Assembly (NCBI GenBank): GCA_017517275.1
Contig: JAFWZX010000001.1
Coordinates: 28,596-92,595, forward strand
DNA: 64,000 nucleotides
Direction: 5' to 3'
DNA from: Clostridia bacterium
GTDB lineage: Bacteria > Bacillota > Clostridia > UBA1212 > UBA1255
Position numbers and translations under genes: made by a program. Every line of letters starts with the position of its first letter. The stretch's first letter is position 1. The notes beneath the pieces are model-generated. The model ran no database searches, was not told the DNA's origin, and saw only the letters and a list, made by a program, of their open reading frames with translations. Of this stretch, positions 1 through 8,204 are shown piece after piece.

Positions 1-446
1 TTATACGTTTTAAGTAAAGTCTCTTTTTCGGCAGACAACACCGGTAAAAAAGATATACAAGCATTCATCGTTCCGTTCTCACGTAAAAGTCTGGTAACCT
101 CTCTCGTATCTATATCACAAAGACCTGTAACACCGGCTTTACATAAAAAGACTTCCAAAGCACCCATGCTCCGGAAGTTAGAAGGGGTATCACAAAGCTC
201 TTTTACAATGTAAGCACTAACGTGAACACTGTCACTTACTGTATCGCTCTCCATAACGCCATAGTTACCAATCATCGGAAACGTTTGAAGCAACATCTGA
301 CCCTCGTATGCGGGGTCAGTGAGAGCTTCCATATATCCTACCATAGAAGTGGAAAATACCAGTTCCGCTATAACTTCTTGCTCACAGCCAAACATTTTGC
401 CTTCAAACACACTTCCGTTTTCAAGTACTAAATAAGCCTTGCGCAT
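1..446 (-). CDS. carA: Carbamoyl-phosphate synthase small subunit, N-terminal part (cut by window edge)
   Basis: The small subunit of carbamoyl-phosphate synthase supplies ammonia from glutamine for carbamoyl phosphate, the substrate of ArgF. Only the first 148 codons are inside the window. The translation starts MRKAYLVLENGSVFEGKMFG and contains VFSTSMVGYMEALTDPAYEGQ and the later DIDTREVTRLLRE, all characteristic of the CarA N-terminal domain; the glutamine amidotransferase domain lies beyond the edge. The ATG at 446-444 is preceded by GGAG and lies 4 bases after the argF stop, so it is the last visible gene of the arginine operon. That position suggests an arginine-controlled enzyme rather than a pyrimidine one, which is inference. 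Confidence 0.93.
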   Translation of the reverse strand, partial: MRKAYLVLENGSVFEGKMFGCEQEVIAELVFSTSMVGYMEALTDPAYEGQMLLQTFPMIGNYGVMESDTVSDSVHVSAYIVKELCDTPSNFRSMGALEVFLCKAGVTGLCDIDTREVTRLLRENGTMNACISFLPVLSAEKETLLKTY

Positions 447-450
447 ATAA

Positions 451-1362
451 TTATTTCTCCTTTTTCATCAATAAAACCATAACAGCTTTTTGTGCATGCA
501 ATCTATTCTCTGCTTCATTAAAAATCTCATCGGCATGAGCCTCGAATACGTCAGCAGTAATCTCTTCACCCTTATGAGCCGGCAGGCAATGAAGAATCAT
601 TACGTCAGGTTTTGCCAGCGAGCAAGCATGAGCATCAACACAGTAATTTTTAAAAGCAGCGTGCCTTATGGCTTTTTCGCTTTCCTGACCCATCGAAGCC
701 CAGACGTCTGTGTAAATAACGTCTGCATCACGAACTGCCTCGTCAACTGAAGTTGTGCACATGAAATTGCCATTCTCATTAGCCCATTTCATAATATCGC
801 TGTCAGGCTTGTACTGCTCCGGACATGCAATAGCAAAGCTCATACCCATCTTAATCGCTCCCACTATAAGAGAGTTTGCCATATTATTACCGTCACCTAC
901 GAAAGCCATTTTAAGGCCCTTAAGGTCGCCTTTATACTCGCGGATAGTCATAAGATCTGCTAATACCTGGCAAGGATGTGCGTAGTCAGTAAGGCCGTTT
1001 ATAATCGGAATACTGCCAACTCTTGCCATAGTATCTACCTCTTCCTGGTCAAAAGTTCTTATCATAATACCGTCGAGATAGCGTGACAAAACTCTGATTG
1101 TATCAGCTGTGTCCTCTCCTCTTCCGATTTGCAAATCATTAGATGACAGGAAAAGAGCGCTTCCGCCCAAATCATACATACCTACCTCAAATGAAACACG
1201 CGTACGCGTTGAGGATTTCCTAAAAATCATTCCAAGAGTTTTATCTGCAAGATGTTTGTGGGGTATACCGTTTTTTTTCTCATACTTGAGTTGATCTGCC
1301 AAGTCAAGAATCTGAGTGATTTCCGCTGTAGACAGGTCTCCTAATTTTAATAAATGTTCCAT
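451..1362 (-). CDS. argF: Ornithine carbamoyltransferase
   Basis: The enzyme transfers the carbamoyl group from carbamoyl phosphate to ornithine, giving citrulline in the cytoplasm. The 303-residue protein is full length. The phosphate-binding STRTR motif is at residues 51-55, HPCQ at 129-132, the ornithine-side DVWASMGQE around 219-227, and HCLP with the reactive cysteine at 258-261. These separate it from aspartate carbamoyltransferase. It starts 21 bases after argD and its stop is 4 bases before carA, so producer and user of carbamoyl phosphate are adjacent in one transcript. Confidence 0.97.
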   Translation of the reverse strand: MEHLLKLGDLSTAEITQILDLADQLKYEKKNGIPHKHLADKTLGMIFRKSSTRTRVSFEVGMYDLGGSALFLSSNDLQIGRGEDTADTIRVLSRYLDGIMIRTFDQEEVDTMARVGSIPIINGLTDYAHPCQVLADLMTIREYKGDLKGLKMAFVGDGNNMANSLIVGAIKMGMSFAIACPEQYKPDSDIMKWANENGNFMCTTSVDEAVRDADVIYTDVWASMGQESEKAIRHAAFKNYCVDAHACSLAKPDVMILHCLPAHKGEEITADVFEAHADEIFNEAENRLHAQKAVMVLLMKKEK

Positions 1363-1383
1363 CGCTATGCCTCCGCTTGAGAA

Positions 1384-2559
1384 TTAATTATTTATTGCTG
1401 CGGCTATAATCTCCACGGCCTCTTTGAGAATATCCATTGGGATATTAAGGGCCGGCAGTAACCTTACTTTATCTTTGGCACTAAGGACAAGCACTCCGCT
1501 TGCTATACATGTTGAAATGACCTCTTTAGCCGGTCTAGTTGTCTTTATGCCAAGCATGAGGCCTTTTCCGCTGATATATTCAACACCCGGAACCTTACCG
1601 AGCTTCTCTATAATATACCTATTTTTTGCCTGAACTTCAAGCAAAAGTTTGTTATCAATTCGTGAAATAATATTATATGCGCCGGCAGCACAAATAGGAT
1701 TGCCGCCGAAGGTGGAGCCGTGTGTGCCTGCAGTCAGAGTGTTTGCTACCTTTTCTCCCAACATAACCGCGCCAATCGGGAGACCGCCGCCAAGACCCTT
1801 TGCAGTCGTGACAATATCCGGAAGTATATCGTACTGTTCGTAGCAATAAAGCGTACCTGTGCGTCCGTTTCCTGTCTGCACCTCGTCAACAATAAATAAT
1901 ATATCGTTTGCCTTGCAAAGATCGTACAGTTCCTTTACATACTCGTACTCCAGTTCCAAAACGCCGCCTTCACCTTGCACAAGTTCTACCATAACTGCCG
2001 CACAATCAGGCTTACCGTCTTTGAACATCTTTTCCTGAATCGCTTCAATATCATTTGCAGGAGCATAATCAAAGCCTTCTGTAAACGGTCCGAAATCATG
2101 GTGAAAAACATCTTGTCCCGTAGCGCTTAGTGTTGTTACCGTACGGCCATGAAAAGAATTAACGAGAGTAATTATCTTCTGTGACGGCTTCCCGTTATCA
2201 GATGCATATTTACGCGCTGCTTTAATTGCGCCCTCGTTTGCTTCCGCACCGGAATTGCCAAAGAAAATTTTCTTCATACCTGTTCTCCGGCAAAGAAGTT
2301 CTGCAAGTTTAACCTGCGGCTCTGAGTAATAAAGATTAGATACGTGAGCATATTCGCTTAGTTGGGCTGTAATTGCTTTTGTCCACTCGTCATCGCAAAT
2401 ACCAAAGCTGTTAGTTGCAATGCCGCTTCCCATATCGATATAACGTTTACCCTCTATATCATAAATAATGCTGCCTTTACCGCTTTTAACGGCTACAGGG
2501 AAGCGTCCGTAAGTATTGGCAATATATTGTTTATCTTTTTCAAAAATTGAATTATCCAT
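1384..2559 (-). CDS. argD: Acetylornithine aminotransferase
   Basis: This PLP enzyme makes N-acetylornithine from N-acetylglutamate semialdehyde using glutamate. The 391-residue protein has the class-III aminotransferase signature: GNSGAEANE near 101-108, SFHGRT near 135-140, DEVQTGNGRTG from about 225, and the PLP lysine K254 in TTAKGLGGG. The length and the short substrate-binding region fit ArgD rather than ornithine or GABA aminotransferases, and its place between argB and argF agrees. Twelve bases separate it from argB. Confidence 0.96.
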   Translation of the reverse strand: MDNSIFEKDKQYIANTYGRFPVAVKSGKGSIIYDIEGKRYIDMGSGIATNSFGICDDEWTKAITAQLSEYAHVSNLYYSEPQVKLAELLCRRTGMKKIFFGNSGAEANEGAIKAARKYASDNGKPSQKIITLVNSFHGRTVTTLSATGQDVFHHDFGPFTEGFDYAPANDIEAIQEKMFKDGKPDCAAVMVELVQGEGGVLELEYEYVKELYDLCKANDILFIVDEVQTGNGRTGTLYCYEQYDILPDIVTTAKGLGGGLPIGAVMLGEKVANTLTAGTHGSTFGGNPICAAGAYNIISRIDNKLLLEVQAKNRYIIEKLGKVPGVEYISGKGLMLGIKTTRPAKEVISTCIASGVLVLSAKDKVRLLPALNIPMDILKEAVEIIAAAINN

Positions 2560-2571
2560 ATTATCTTCCTT

Positions 2572-3432
2572 TTATTTGAACATTGTGCCCATACCTTCAT
2601 CGGTAAGCATCTCAATAATAATTGAATGAGGCACTCTACCGTCAATAACAAAGACCTTCTTAACACCGTACTTTATGGCATCTACACAGCATTGAACCTT
2701 AGGAATCATGCCGCCTGAAATAATACCGTTGTCAAAAAGCTTTTGGGCGTCATTAATATCAATAACTTTTATAATAGAAGAAGGGTCATCCTTATCTTTG
2801 AGAATACCTTCAATGTCCGTCATAGAAATCAAACTCTCTGCTTTAAGCGCACCTGCAATACAGCTTGCCGCGGTATCAGCATTAATATTGTACACATTGC
2901 CCTTTTTATCACAGCCTACTGTTGAAACAACAGGAATATAGCCTTTATCCAACACATCAGTAATTATTTTCGCATTAACAGACGTAACCTGACCTACGAA
3001 ACCGAGCTCCGGATCTTTAACCTCAGCCTCCAGCAGATGACCGTCCATACCCGAAAGGCCGATTGCTTTGCCGCCTGTGTTCTCTATAAAGTTAACAAGG
3101 CTTTTGTTAATTTTACCTGCTAAAACCATTTGAACAACCTGCGCAGTCTCTGCATCCGTTACTCTGAGCCCGTTATGAAAACGGCTCTCAATATGCATCT
3201 TATTTAATGTTTGCGTAATCTCAGGACCGCCGCCGTGAACCAGAACAACCTTAACACCAATAAGAGATAAAAGAACAACATCTCTCATAACAGCCTGCTT
3301 CAAGTCCTCGTTGATCATCGCGTTTCCGCCGTATTTGATAACAACTATCTTATCGTAATACTGTTTTATATACGGCAGGGCCTTTACAAGCACCTCTGCC
3401 CGCTGTGAATTTGTAATCTCTTGATAATTCAT
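2572..3432 (-). CDS. argB: Acetylglutamate kinase, probably arginine-inhibited type
   Basis: The protein phosphorylates N-acetylglutamate, the second step of arginine synthesis. The 286 residues carry VIKYGGNAM (ATP phosphate site) and LVHGGGPEI (substrate loop). An N-terminal helix of about 28 residues, ending ALPYIKQYYDK, precedes the first strand. In known family members this helix is found in the hexameric, arginine-feedback-inhibited enzymes and is absent from the E. coli enzyme. Because an ArgJ is present and acetyl groups are recycled, this kinase is the expected feedback point; inhibition is inferred from the helix and not proven by sequence. Confidence 0.96.
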   Translation of the reverse strand: MNYQEITNSQRAEVLVKALPYIKQYYDKIVVIKYGGNAMINEDLKQAVMRDVVLLSLIGVKVVLVHGGGPEITQTLNKMHIESRFHNGLRVTDAETAQVVQMVLAGKINKSLVNFIENTGGKAIGLSGMDGHLLEAEVKDPELGFVGQVTSVNAKIITDVLDKGYIPVVSTVGCDKKGNVYNINADTAASCIAGALKAESLISMTDIEGILKDKDDPSSIIKVIDINDAQKLFDNGIISGGMIPKVQCCVDAIKYGVKKVFVIDGRVPHSIIIEMLTDEGMGTMFK

Positions 3433-3467
3433 TTTTTTACCTCTTGCGTGAAAAGTAACCCTGTGTA

Positions 3468-4682
3468 TCAGGTTCTGTAGTCGCCGTTTATTTTAACATA
3501 ATCATACGTAAGATCACAGCCCCATGCTGTAGCCTCTGCATGTCCGTCGTTCATATTTACATCAATTATAATTTCATCTTCAGATAAAACAATCTTTGCC
3601 AACTCTTCGCTGAACTCAATGCCGCTGCCGTTTTTACAAACTTTCACTGCGCCTGCTTTAGATTTGAATGCAACGTCAATCTTCGTAACGTCCGCGCCTG
3701 TACCGGCATAACCTAATGCGCAAAGTATTCTTCCCCAGTTTGCGTCACTTCCGAACATAGCCGCCTTTACCAAACTTGAGCATATAACTGATTTGGCAAG
3801 AACTCTGGCATCTTTAATCGTTGCAGCGTTTCTTATCTGACATTCAAGCAGCTTTGTTGCACCTTCTCCGTCTTTTGCAATCATTCTGCTCAAATACTTT
3901 GTAACTTCTAAGAGAGCTTCCTTGAAGATATCCAGGTCCGGGCCGGCGGACATGATTATCTCGTTTCCTGCCATCCCGTTTGCCATAATACTAAGCATAT
4001 CATTTGTTGACGTATCTCCGTCTACGCTTACCATGTTAAAAGTATTATCTGCATTTTCTTTAAGAATCGTTTTCAATAAGTCACTGTCGATAGCAACATC
4101 GGTTGTAATAAACACGAGCATCGTTGCCATGTTAGGGTGAATCATTCCGGAACCCTTTGCGATACCGCCGATTTTACAGATTTTGCCACCTAATTCAAAC
4201 TCTACGGCAATTTCTTTCAACCTCGTGTCTGTCGTCATTATGCCGTAGGCTGCATCCTTGCTGCCGTTTTCTGACAGCTTCGAGCACAGCTCATTCATAT
4301 GCAGAGCAATAGGCTCAATATCAAGAGGCTGTCCTATAACGCCGGTAGAAGCCACAATAAAATCCTCTGCTTTATATCCTGTCGCCTCTGCTACCAGAGC
4401 ACACATTTTCTCAGCTATCTCCACACCGTTGCTGTTGCAGGTGTTGGCGTTTCCGCTGTTACAAATCATACCGATAGCCTTGCCGTCTTGGATATTTGCC
4501 TTAGTAACGGCAATAGGAGCACCTTTCACAAGGTTCGTTGTATACACGGCGCCTGCGCAAGCCATTTTGTCACTAAGAATAAGAGACAAATCTTTTTTAT
4601 CTTTATTTTTGCGGATACCGCAGTGAATACCTGCTGCTTTGAATCCTTTTGGCGCACAAACGCCGCCTTCTATAAATCTCAT
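3468..4682 (-). CDS. argJ: Glutamate N-acetyltransferase (ornithine acetyltransferase)
   Basis: ArgJ moves the acetyl group from acetylornithine back to glutamate, closing the acetyl cycle. The 404-residue reading from MRFIEGGVCAPKGF is chosen although the frame is open 30 codons further upstream, because family homology begins there and because its ATG overlaps the argC TGA as ATGA (4682-4679). The self-cleavage motif HPNMATML is at 182-189, with the nucleophile T187 becoming the N-terminus of the beta chain. Whether it is bifunctional (also using acetyl-CoA) cannot be read from the sequence. No argA-like gene is in the window. Confidence 0.96.
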   Translation of the reverse strand: MRFIEGGVCAPKGFKAAGIHCGIRKNKDKKDLSLILSDKMACAGAVYTTNLVKGAPIAVTKANIQDGKAIGMICNSGNANTCNSNGVEIAEKMCALVAEATGYKAEDFIVASTGVIGQPLDIEPIALHMNELCSKLSENGSKDAAYGIMTTDTRLKEIAVEFELGGKICKIGGIAKGSGMIHPNMATMLVFITTDVAIDSDLLKTILKENADNTFNMVSVDGDTSTNDMLSIMANGMAGNEIIMSAGPDLDIFKEALLEVTKYLSRMIAKDGEGATKLLECQIRNAATIKDARVLAKSVICSSLVKAAMFGSDANWGRILCALGYAGTGADVTKIDVAFKSKAGAVKVCKNGSGIEFSEELAKIVLSEDEIIIDVNMNDGHAEATAWGCDLTYDYVKINGDYRT

Positions 4683-5623
4683 ACTAACTCCAATCCTTCT
4701 GTTTCTTCTAATCCACACGAAATGTTCATGCACTGAATCGCTGCACCAGACGCGCCTTTTCCTAAGTTGCAAAAACGCGATACAACCACAATCCTGTCAT
4801 CATTTCCGCTAACAATTATTTCCATATTATCTTTGCCCGACAGCGTATTTGAATACAAAAATCCGCCTTCGACACCTTTGTCATTATAAGGAAGTACTTT
4901 AATGAGCTTTGCATCTTTATAATACTCGCTGTAAAACTCACAAAGTTCCTTTGCACTTACTTTCTTTTCCATATATTTGGTGAAAAACGGCACAGTTACT
5001 GCCATTCCGCTGTAATAATCTGCAACAATCGGGCTGAAAACGGGATAATCCGAAAGGCCGCATACAGTTTTCATTTCAGGAAGATGTTTGTGAGTCTGAC
5101 CAAGACCGTATTGGGCAGGAGATTCCATATATGCTGTCTTTGCTTCTGTATAATCCTTAATCATGTTCTTTCCGCCTCCGGAGTAACCGGTAAGAGAATG
5201 AGCAGTAACAGGATATTCCGGGGATATTATGCCTGCGGCAACAAGCGGATATACCACTGAGCAAAAGCCGCTTGCATGACATCCCGGCACTGCGATCCGT
5301 TTACTTTTCTTTATTTTATCTCGATGAAAAGGACTTAGTTCCGCAAAGCCGTATGCCCAATCAGGATTGGTTCTGTGCGCGGTAGACGTATCTAAAATAA
5401 CTGTCTGCGGATTTTCACAATACGTTACAGCCTCCATAGATGCTGCGTCCGGTAAACATAAAAAAGTCACATCTGATTTATTCATCATTGCTTTAATTGC
5501 TCCCGGGTCTTTACGAAGCTCTTCCGGAAGCAATAAAAGGTTTATTTCACTATTTCCTTGTAATCTCTCACGGATTCGCAGGCCTGTTGTACCTGCGGAT
5601 CCGTCAATAAATACGTTAATCAT
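4679..5623 (-). CDS. argC: N-acetyl-gamma-glutamyl-phosphate reductase, short (type 2) form
   Basis: The enzyme reduces acetylglutamyl phosphate to the semialdehyde with NADPH. At 314 residues it belongs to the shorter ArgC class. GSAGTTGLRIRERL at 8-21 forms the nucleotide site, and the catalytic cysteine is C115 in VPGCHASGF, where the longer class has PGCYPT. Its ATG shares one base with the argG stop (TAATG at 5625-5621) and its TGA overlaps the argJ start, so the three genes are translationally coupled. Confidence 0.95.
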   Translation of the reverse strand: MINVFIDGSAGTTGLRIRERLQGNSEINLLLLPEELRKDPGAIKAMMNKSDVTFLCLPDAASMEAVTYCENPQTVILDTSTAHRTNPDWAYGFAELSPFHRDKIKKSKRIAVPGCHASGFCSVVYPLVAAGIISPEYPVTAHSLTGYSGGGKNMIKDYTEAKTAYMESPAQYGLGQTHKHLPEMKTVCGLSDYPVFSPIVADYYSGMAVTVPFFTKYMEKKVSAKELCEFYSEYYKDAKLIKVLPYNDKGVEGGFLYSNTLSGKDNMEIIVSGNDDRIVVVSRFCNLGKGASGAAIQCMNISCGLEETEGLELV

Positions 5624-6858
5624 TATTTGTTCCTTTTCTGATCAAGCATTGCCTTTACTTTGAGAGGCAGACCAAAGAGGTTAATAAAACCGTCTGCATC
5701 AGCCTGGTTGTATACTTCATCTTCTGCAAACGTTGCAATCTCTTCATCGTAAAGTGAATAAGGAGATTTAACACCGGCATTGATCATGTTGCCTTTATAG
5801 AGTTTGAGCTTAACAGTACCTGTTACTGTCTGCTGTGTGCTGTCTACGAATGCGTCTAAAGCTTCACGCAGAGGAGTAAACCATTGTCCGAAATAAACAA
5901 GGTCAGCATATTTTGCAGCAATAAGTTCTTTATAATGCATTGTATCGCGGTCAAGTGTAAGAGTCTCAAGAACTTTGTGTGCTTTGTAGAGAATCGTTCC
6001 GCCGGGAGTTTCGTAAACACCTCTTGACTTCATGCCGACAAGACGGTTCTCAACGATATCAACAAGGCCGATACCATTGTCGCCACCCAGCTTATTGAGC
6101 TTTTCAAGAATAGCAACAGGAGATAATTTCTCGCCGTCAACAGCAACCGGAACACCCTTTTCAAAATCAATTGTAACGTAAGTAGGTGTATCAGGTGCCT
6201 GCATCGGTGAAAGACCCATTTCCAGGAAGCCTTCTTTTTCATACATGGGCTCGTTTGCAGGATCTTCAAGATCAAGTCCTTCGTGTGACAGATGCCAAAG
6301 GTTCTTATCTTTTGAGTAATTTGTCTCTCTGCTTATCTTAAGAGGAATATTATGTGCTATAGCATAATCAATCTCCTCGTCTCTTGATTTGATATCCCAG
6401 ATTCTCCAAGGAGCAATTATCTCCATCTCCGGAGCAAAAGCCTTGATTGTGAGTTCAAATCTTACCTGATCATTACCTTTACCTGTACATCCGTGGCAGA
6501 TAGCGTCTGCTCCCTCTTTCTTCGCAATCTCAACAATTCTCTTTGCGATGATAGGACGGGCGAAAGACGTACCCAGGAGATATTCTCCTTCATATACTGC
6601 ACCTGCTTTGAGAGTCGGATAAATATAATCCGTAATAAACTCTTCTTTAAGATCTTCTATGTATAATTTTGATGCACCTGTTGCAATAGCTTTCTCTTCA
6701 AGGCCATCAAGCTCTGTTCCCTGACCTACGTCGCCGGATACTGCAATAATCTCACAGCCTTCGTAGTTTTCTTTAAGCCACGGAATAATAATAGATGTAT
6801 CCAAACCGCCTGAATACGCTAAAACAATTTTTTTGATTTTCTTTCCTGATTTATTCAT
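5623..6858 (-). CDS. argG: Argininosuccinate synthase
   Basis: ArgG joins citrulline and aspartate at the cost of ATP. The N-terminus has the PP-loop AYSGGLDTS, and later [13 protein letters not shown] and the typical tail region are present, so the family call is secure. The frame is open to an ATG at 6873, but the ATG at 6858 has GGAG nine bases upstream while the first has no ribosome binding site, so 6858 is preferred (411 residues). It is the first gene of the operon, read from the promoter at 6932-6959. No argH is seen in the window, so the last arginine step must be encoded elsewhere. Confidence 0.95.
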   Translation of the reverse strand: MNKSGKKIKKIVLAYSGGLDTSIIIPWLKENYEGCEIIAVSGDVGQGTELDGLEEKAIATGASKLYIEDLKEEFITDYIYPTLKAGAVYEGEYLLGTSFARPIIAKRIVEIAKKEGADAICHGCTGKGNDQVRFELTIKAFAPEMEIIAPWRIWDIKSRDEEIDYAIAHNIPLKISRETNYSKDKNLWHLSHEGLDLEDPANEPMYEKEGFLEMGLSPMQAPDTPTYVTIDFEKGVPVAVDGEKLSPVAILEKLNKLGGDNGIGLVDIVENRLVGMKSRGVYETPGGTILYKAHKVLETLTLDRDTMHYKELIAAKYADLVYFGQWFTPLREALDAFVDSTQQTVTGTVKLKLYKGNMINAGVKSPYSLYDEEIATFAEDEVYNQADADGFINLFGLPLKVKAMLDQKRNK

Positions 6859-6900
6859 TTTTCTCGGCTCCATTCGTGAAAATTATGTATATATGCATTG

Positions 6901-6959
6901 ATTATACAACTTATGCTGTATAATTGTGTATATTATACAGTATTTTTATTCATTGTCAA
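6901..6959 (-). promoter_or_regulatory. Arginine operon promoter with ArgR/AhrC-type operator
   Basis: On the minus strand TTGACA (6959-6954) is followed by a 16-base spacer and TATAAT (6937-6932), a consensus sigma-A promoter. The spacer contains ATGAATAAAAAT, matching the core of the Bacillus ARG box (CATGAATAAAAATKCAAK). A second element overlaps the -10: arms CTGTATAAT (6916-6924) and ATTATACAG (6932-6940), with a third ATTATAC at 6901-6907. A repressor bound here would block polymerase, so arginine repression is the likely control. Confidence 0.8.
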
Positions 6960-7125
6960 TAGTTTTATGATTCGCGTTATGCAATTTTCTGTAGGTTTTC
7001 AAACATATGTTACACCGTCGTTGATAAACTATAATATACACTTTTGGATACTTTGCGTATTTTTACATTTTTAAGGCTTCCCGAATCTTCTTTTGATGTT
7101 TACGTACAGGATATATAGCAAATAA

Positions 7126-7160
7126 AACGACCGCCACCATAAAATATGATGACAGTCGTT
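7126..7160 (-). terminator. Terminator after the EamA-type transporter
   Basis: AACGACTGTCATCAT and ATGGTGGCGGTCGTT pair in 12 of 15 positions around a short loop and are followed on the minus strand by TTTTATTT. It ends the GH36-transporter transcript. Between this hairpin and the argG promoter (6960-7125) I see no gene. Confidence 0.65.
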
Positions 7161-7246
7161 AAAGTCGCTGAAAAAGATGAATCAGTAATTGTGACACAAA
7201 ATAAAGTATTGGTACAAAAGCTCATAAAATTTCGGTTTTAACCATT

Positions 7247-8200
7247 TCATAACAGCTCGCTAAGCGCCAATACTACAATAGCTGCCATAGCAATGCAGAA
7301 TCCGATAATTCTTCGTCCGCTGATCTTCTCACGGAAAAGAGTCATAGCTACAACGACAGATACCATTGTTGTGCCGCCGTTTTGTACCGGGAACAAGAAA
7401 GCACTGGGAAGCACTCCTGACAAGAAAAGGTTAATATTGTGCAGGAAAGTAATAAACGCTGCGCATATTAAAGTGCAAGCAATCAGCCTGTTGGTAGAAA
7501 TACCTGACGCCGGTGCGATAGACGCTGTATCCGATACACAAGATGCTGCCGCTGCCGTCTTGTTCTCTTTGCTGCGTGTTACAAGGTAGCTTATCAAGCA
7601 TAATAAAGCAGCTGAAGTAAACGCGATGATCAGGAACGTAGCCATCTGCTCGTCAGAATCATATCCGGGCTCACTGTGTTTTCTTTGGAACTTCTGTGTA
7701 ACTCCGATAATACCCTGGAAAAGGAAAGCCAAAAAGCTGAAGACGAGCCACTTTGTGCTTTGTTTCTTTTCACTTGAATCAGCCTTTTTCTCAGTTGAAA
7801 AATACGCAGCAACCAGCATCATAGCTGTTCCGATAACTTTCCAGACAGACATAGGCTCATCCCAGATTATGTAACCTGAAAAGGCCGGTATAATCATGGA
7901 AGCAGTAATAATCATTACTGTAAAAGACATCGGACCGCAGTTTAAAGCGCTGAGCTTGAAAATACTGCCGAGTGCCATTGCAACACCTAATAATATTCCC
8001 AATAACACAGTAAACCAAGTAATGTGCAGCCCTTTTATAAGACCTATTACTATTAGGAAAATAATGGAAACGCTGTAAATCATCAAATTAATCTTATAAT
8101 TATCAGAACGTCTTTTCAGAACTTTCTTGCCAAAATAATTATAAAATGATGAATACGCTACGTTCGCACAAACTGATAAGAACAACAAAAAATAATACAT
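7247..8200 (-). CDS. EamA/DMT-family membrane transporter
   Basis: The 317-residue protein is almost entirely hydrophobic, with about ten predicted membrane helices in two halves and a charged cytoplasmic loop near 140-150, the usual layout of the drug/metabolite transporter superfamily. It has short motifs of the family such as the conserved Pro-Gly-rich helix ends and a C-terminal half ending LFREKISGRRIIGFCIAM. Its start lies 4 bases after the alpha-galactosidase stop, so the two are translated from one message. A role in moving a galactoside or its product is possible from context only; substrates of this superfamily cannot be predicted from sequence. Confidence 0.75.
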   Translation of the reverse strand: MYYFLLFLSVCANVAYSSFYNYFGKKVLKRRSDNYKINLMIYSVSIIFLIVIGLIKGLHITWFTVLLGILLGVAMALGSIFKLSALNCGPMSFTVMIITASMIIPAFSGYIIWDEPMSVWKVIGTAMMLVAAYFSTEKKADSSEKKQSTKWLVFSFLAFLFQGIIGVTQKFQRKHSEPGYDSDEQMATFLIIAFTSAALLCLISYLVTRSKENKTAAAASCVSDTASIAPASGISTNRLIACTLICAAFITFLHNINLFLSGVLPSAFLFPVQNGGTTMVSVVVAMTLFREKISGRRIIGFCIAMAAIVVLALSELL

Positions 8201-8204
8201 AAAC

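Noticed and set aside
222..431. Short plus-strand frame near the left edge
   Set aside because: It is antisense to carA.
4299..4736. 145-codon plus-strand frame
   Set aside because: It is antisense to argJ, whose reading is certain.
4683..4772. N-terminal extension of argJ
   Set aside because: These 30 codons overlap argC and have no similarity to ArgJ; the ATGA start at 4682 is far better.
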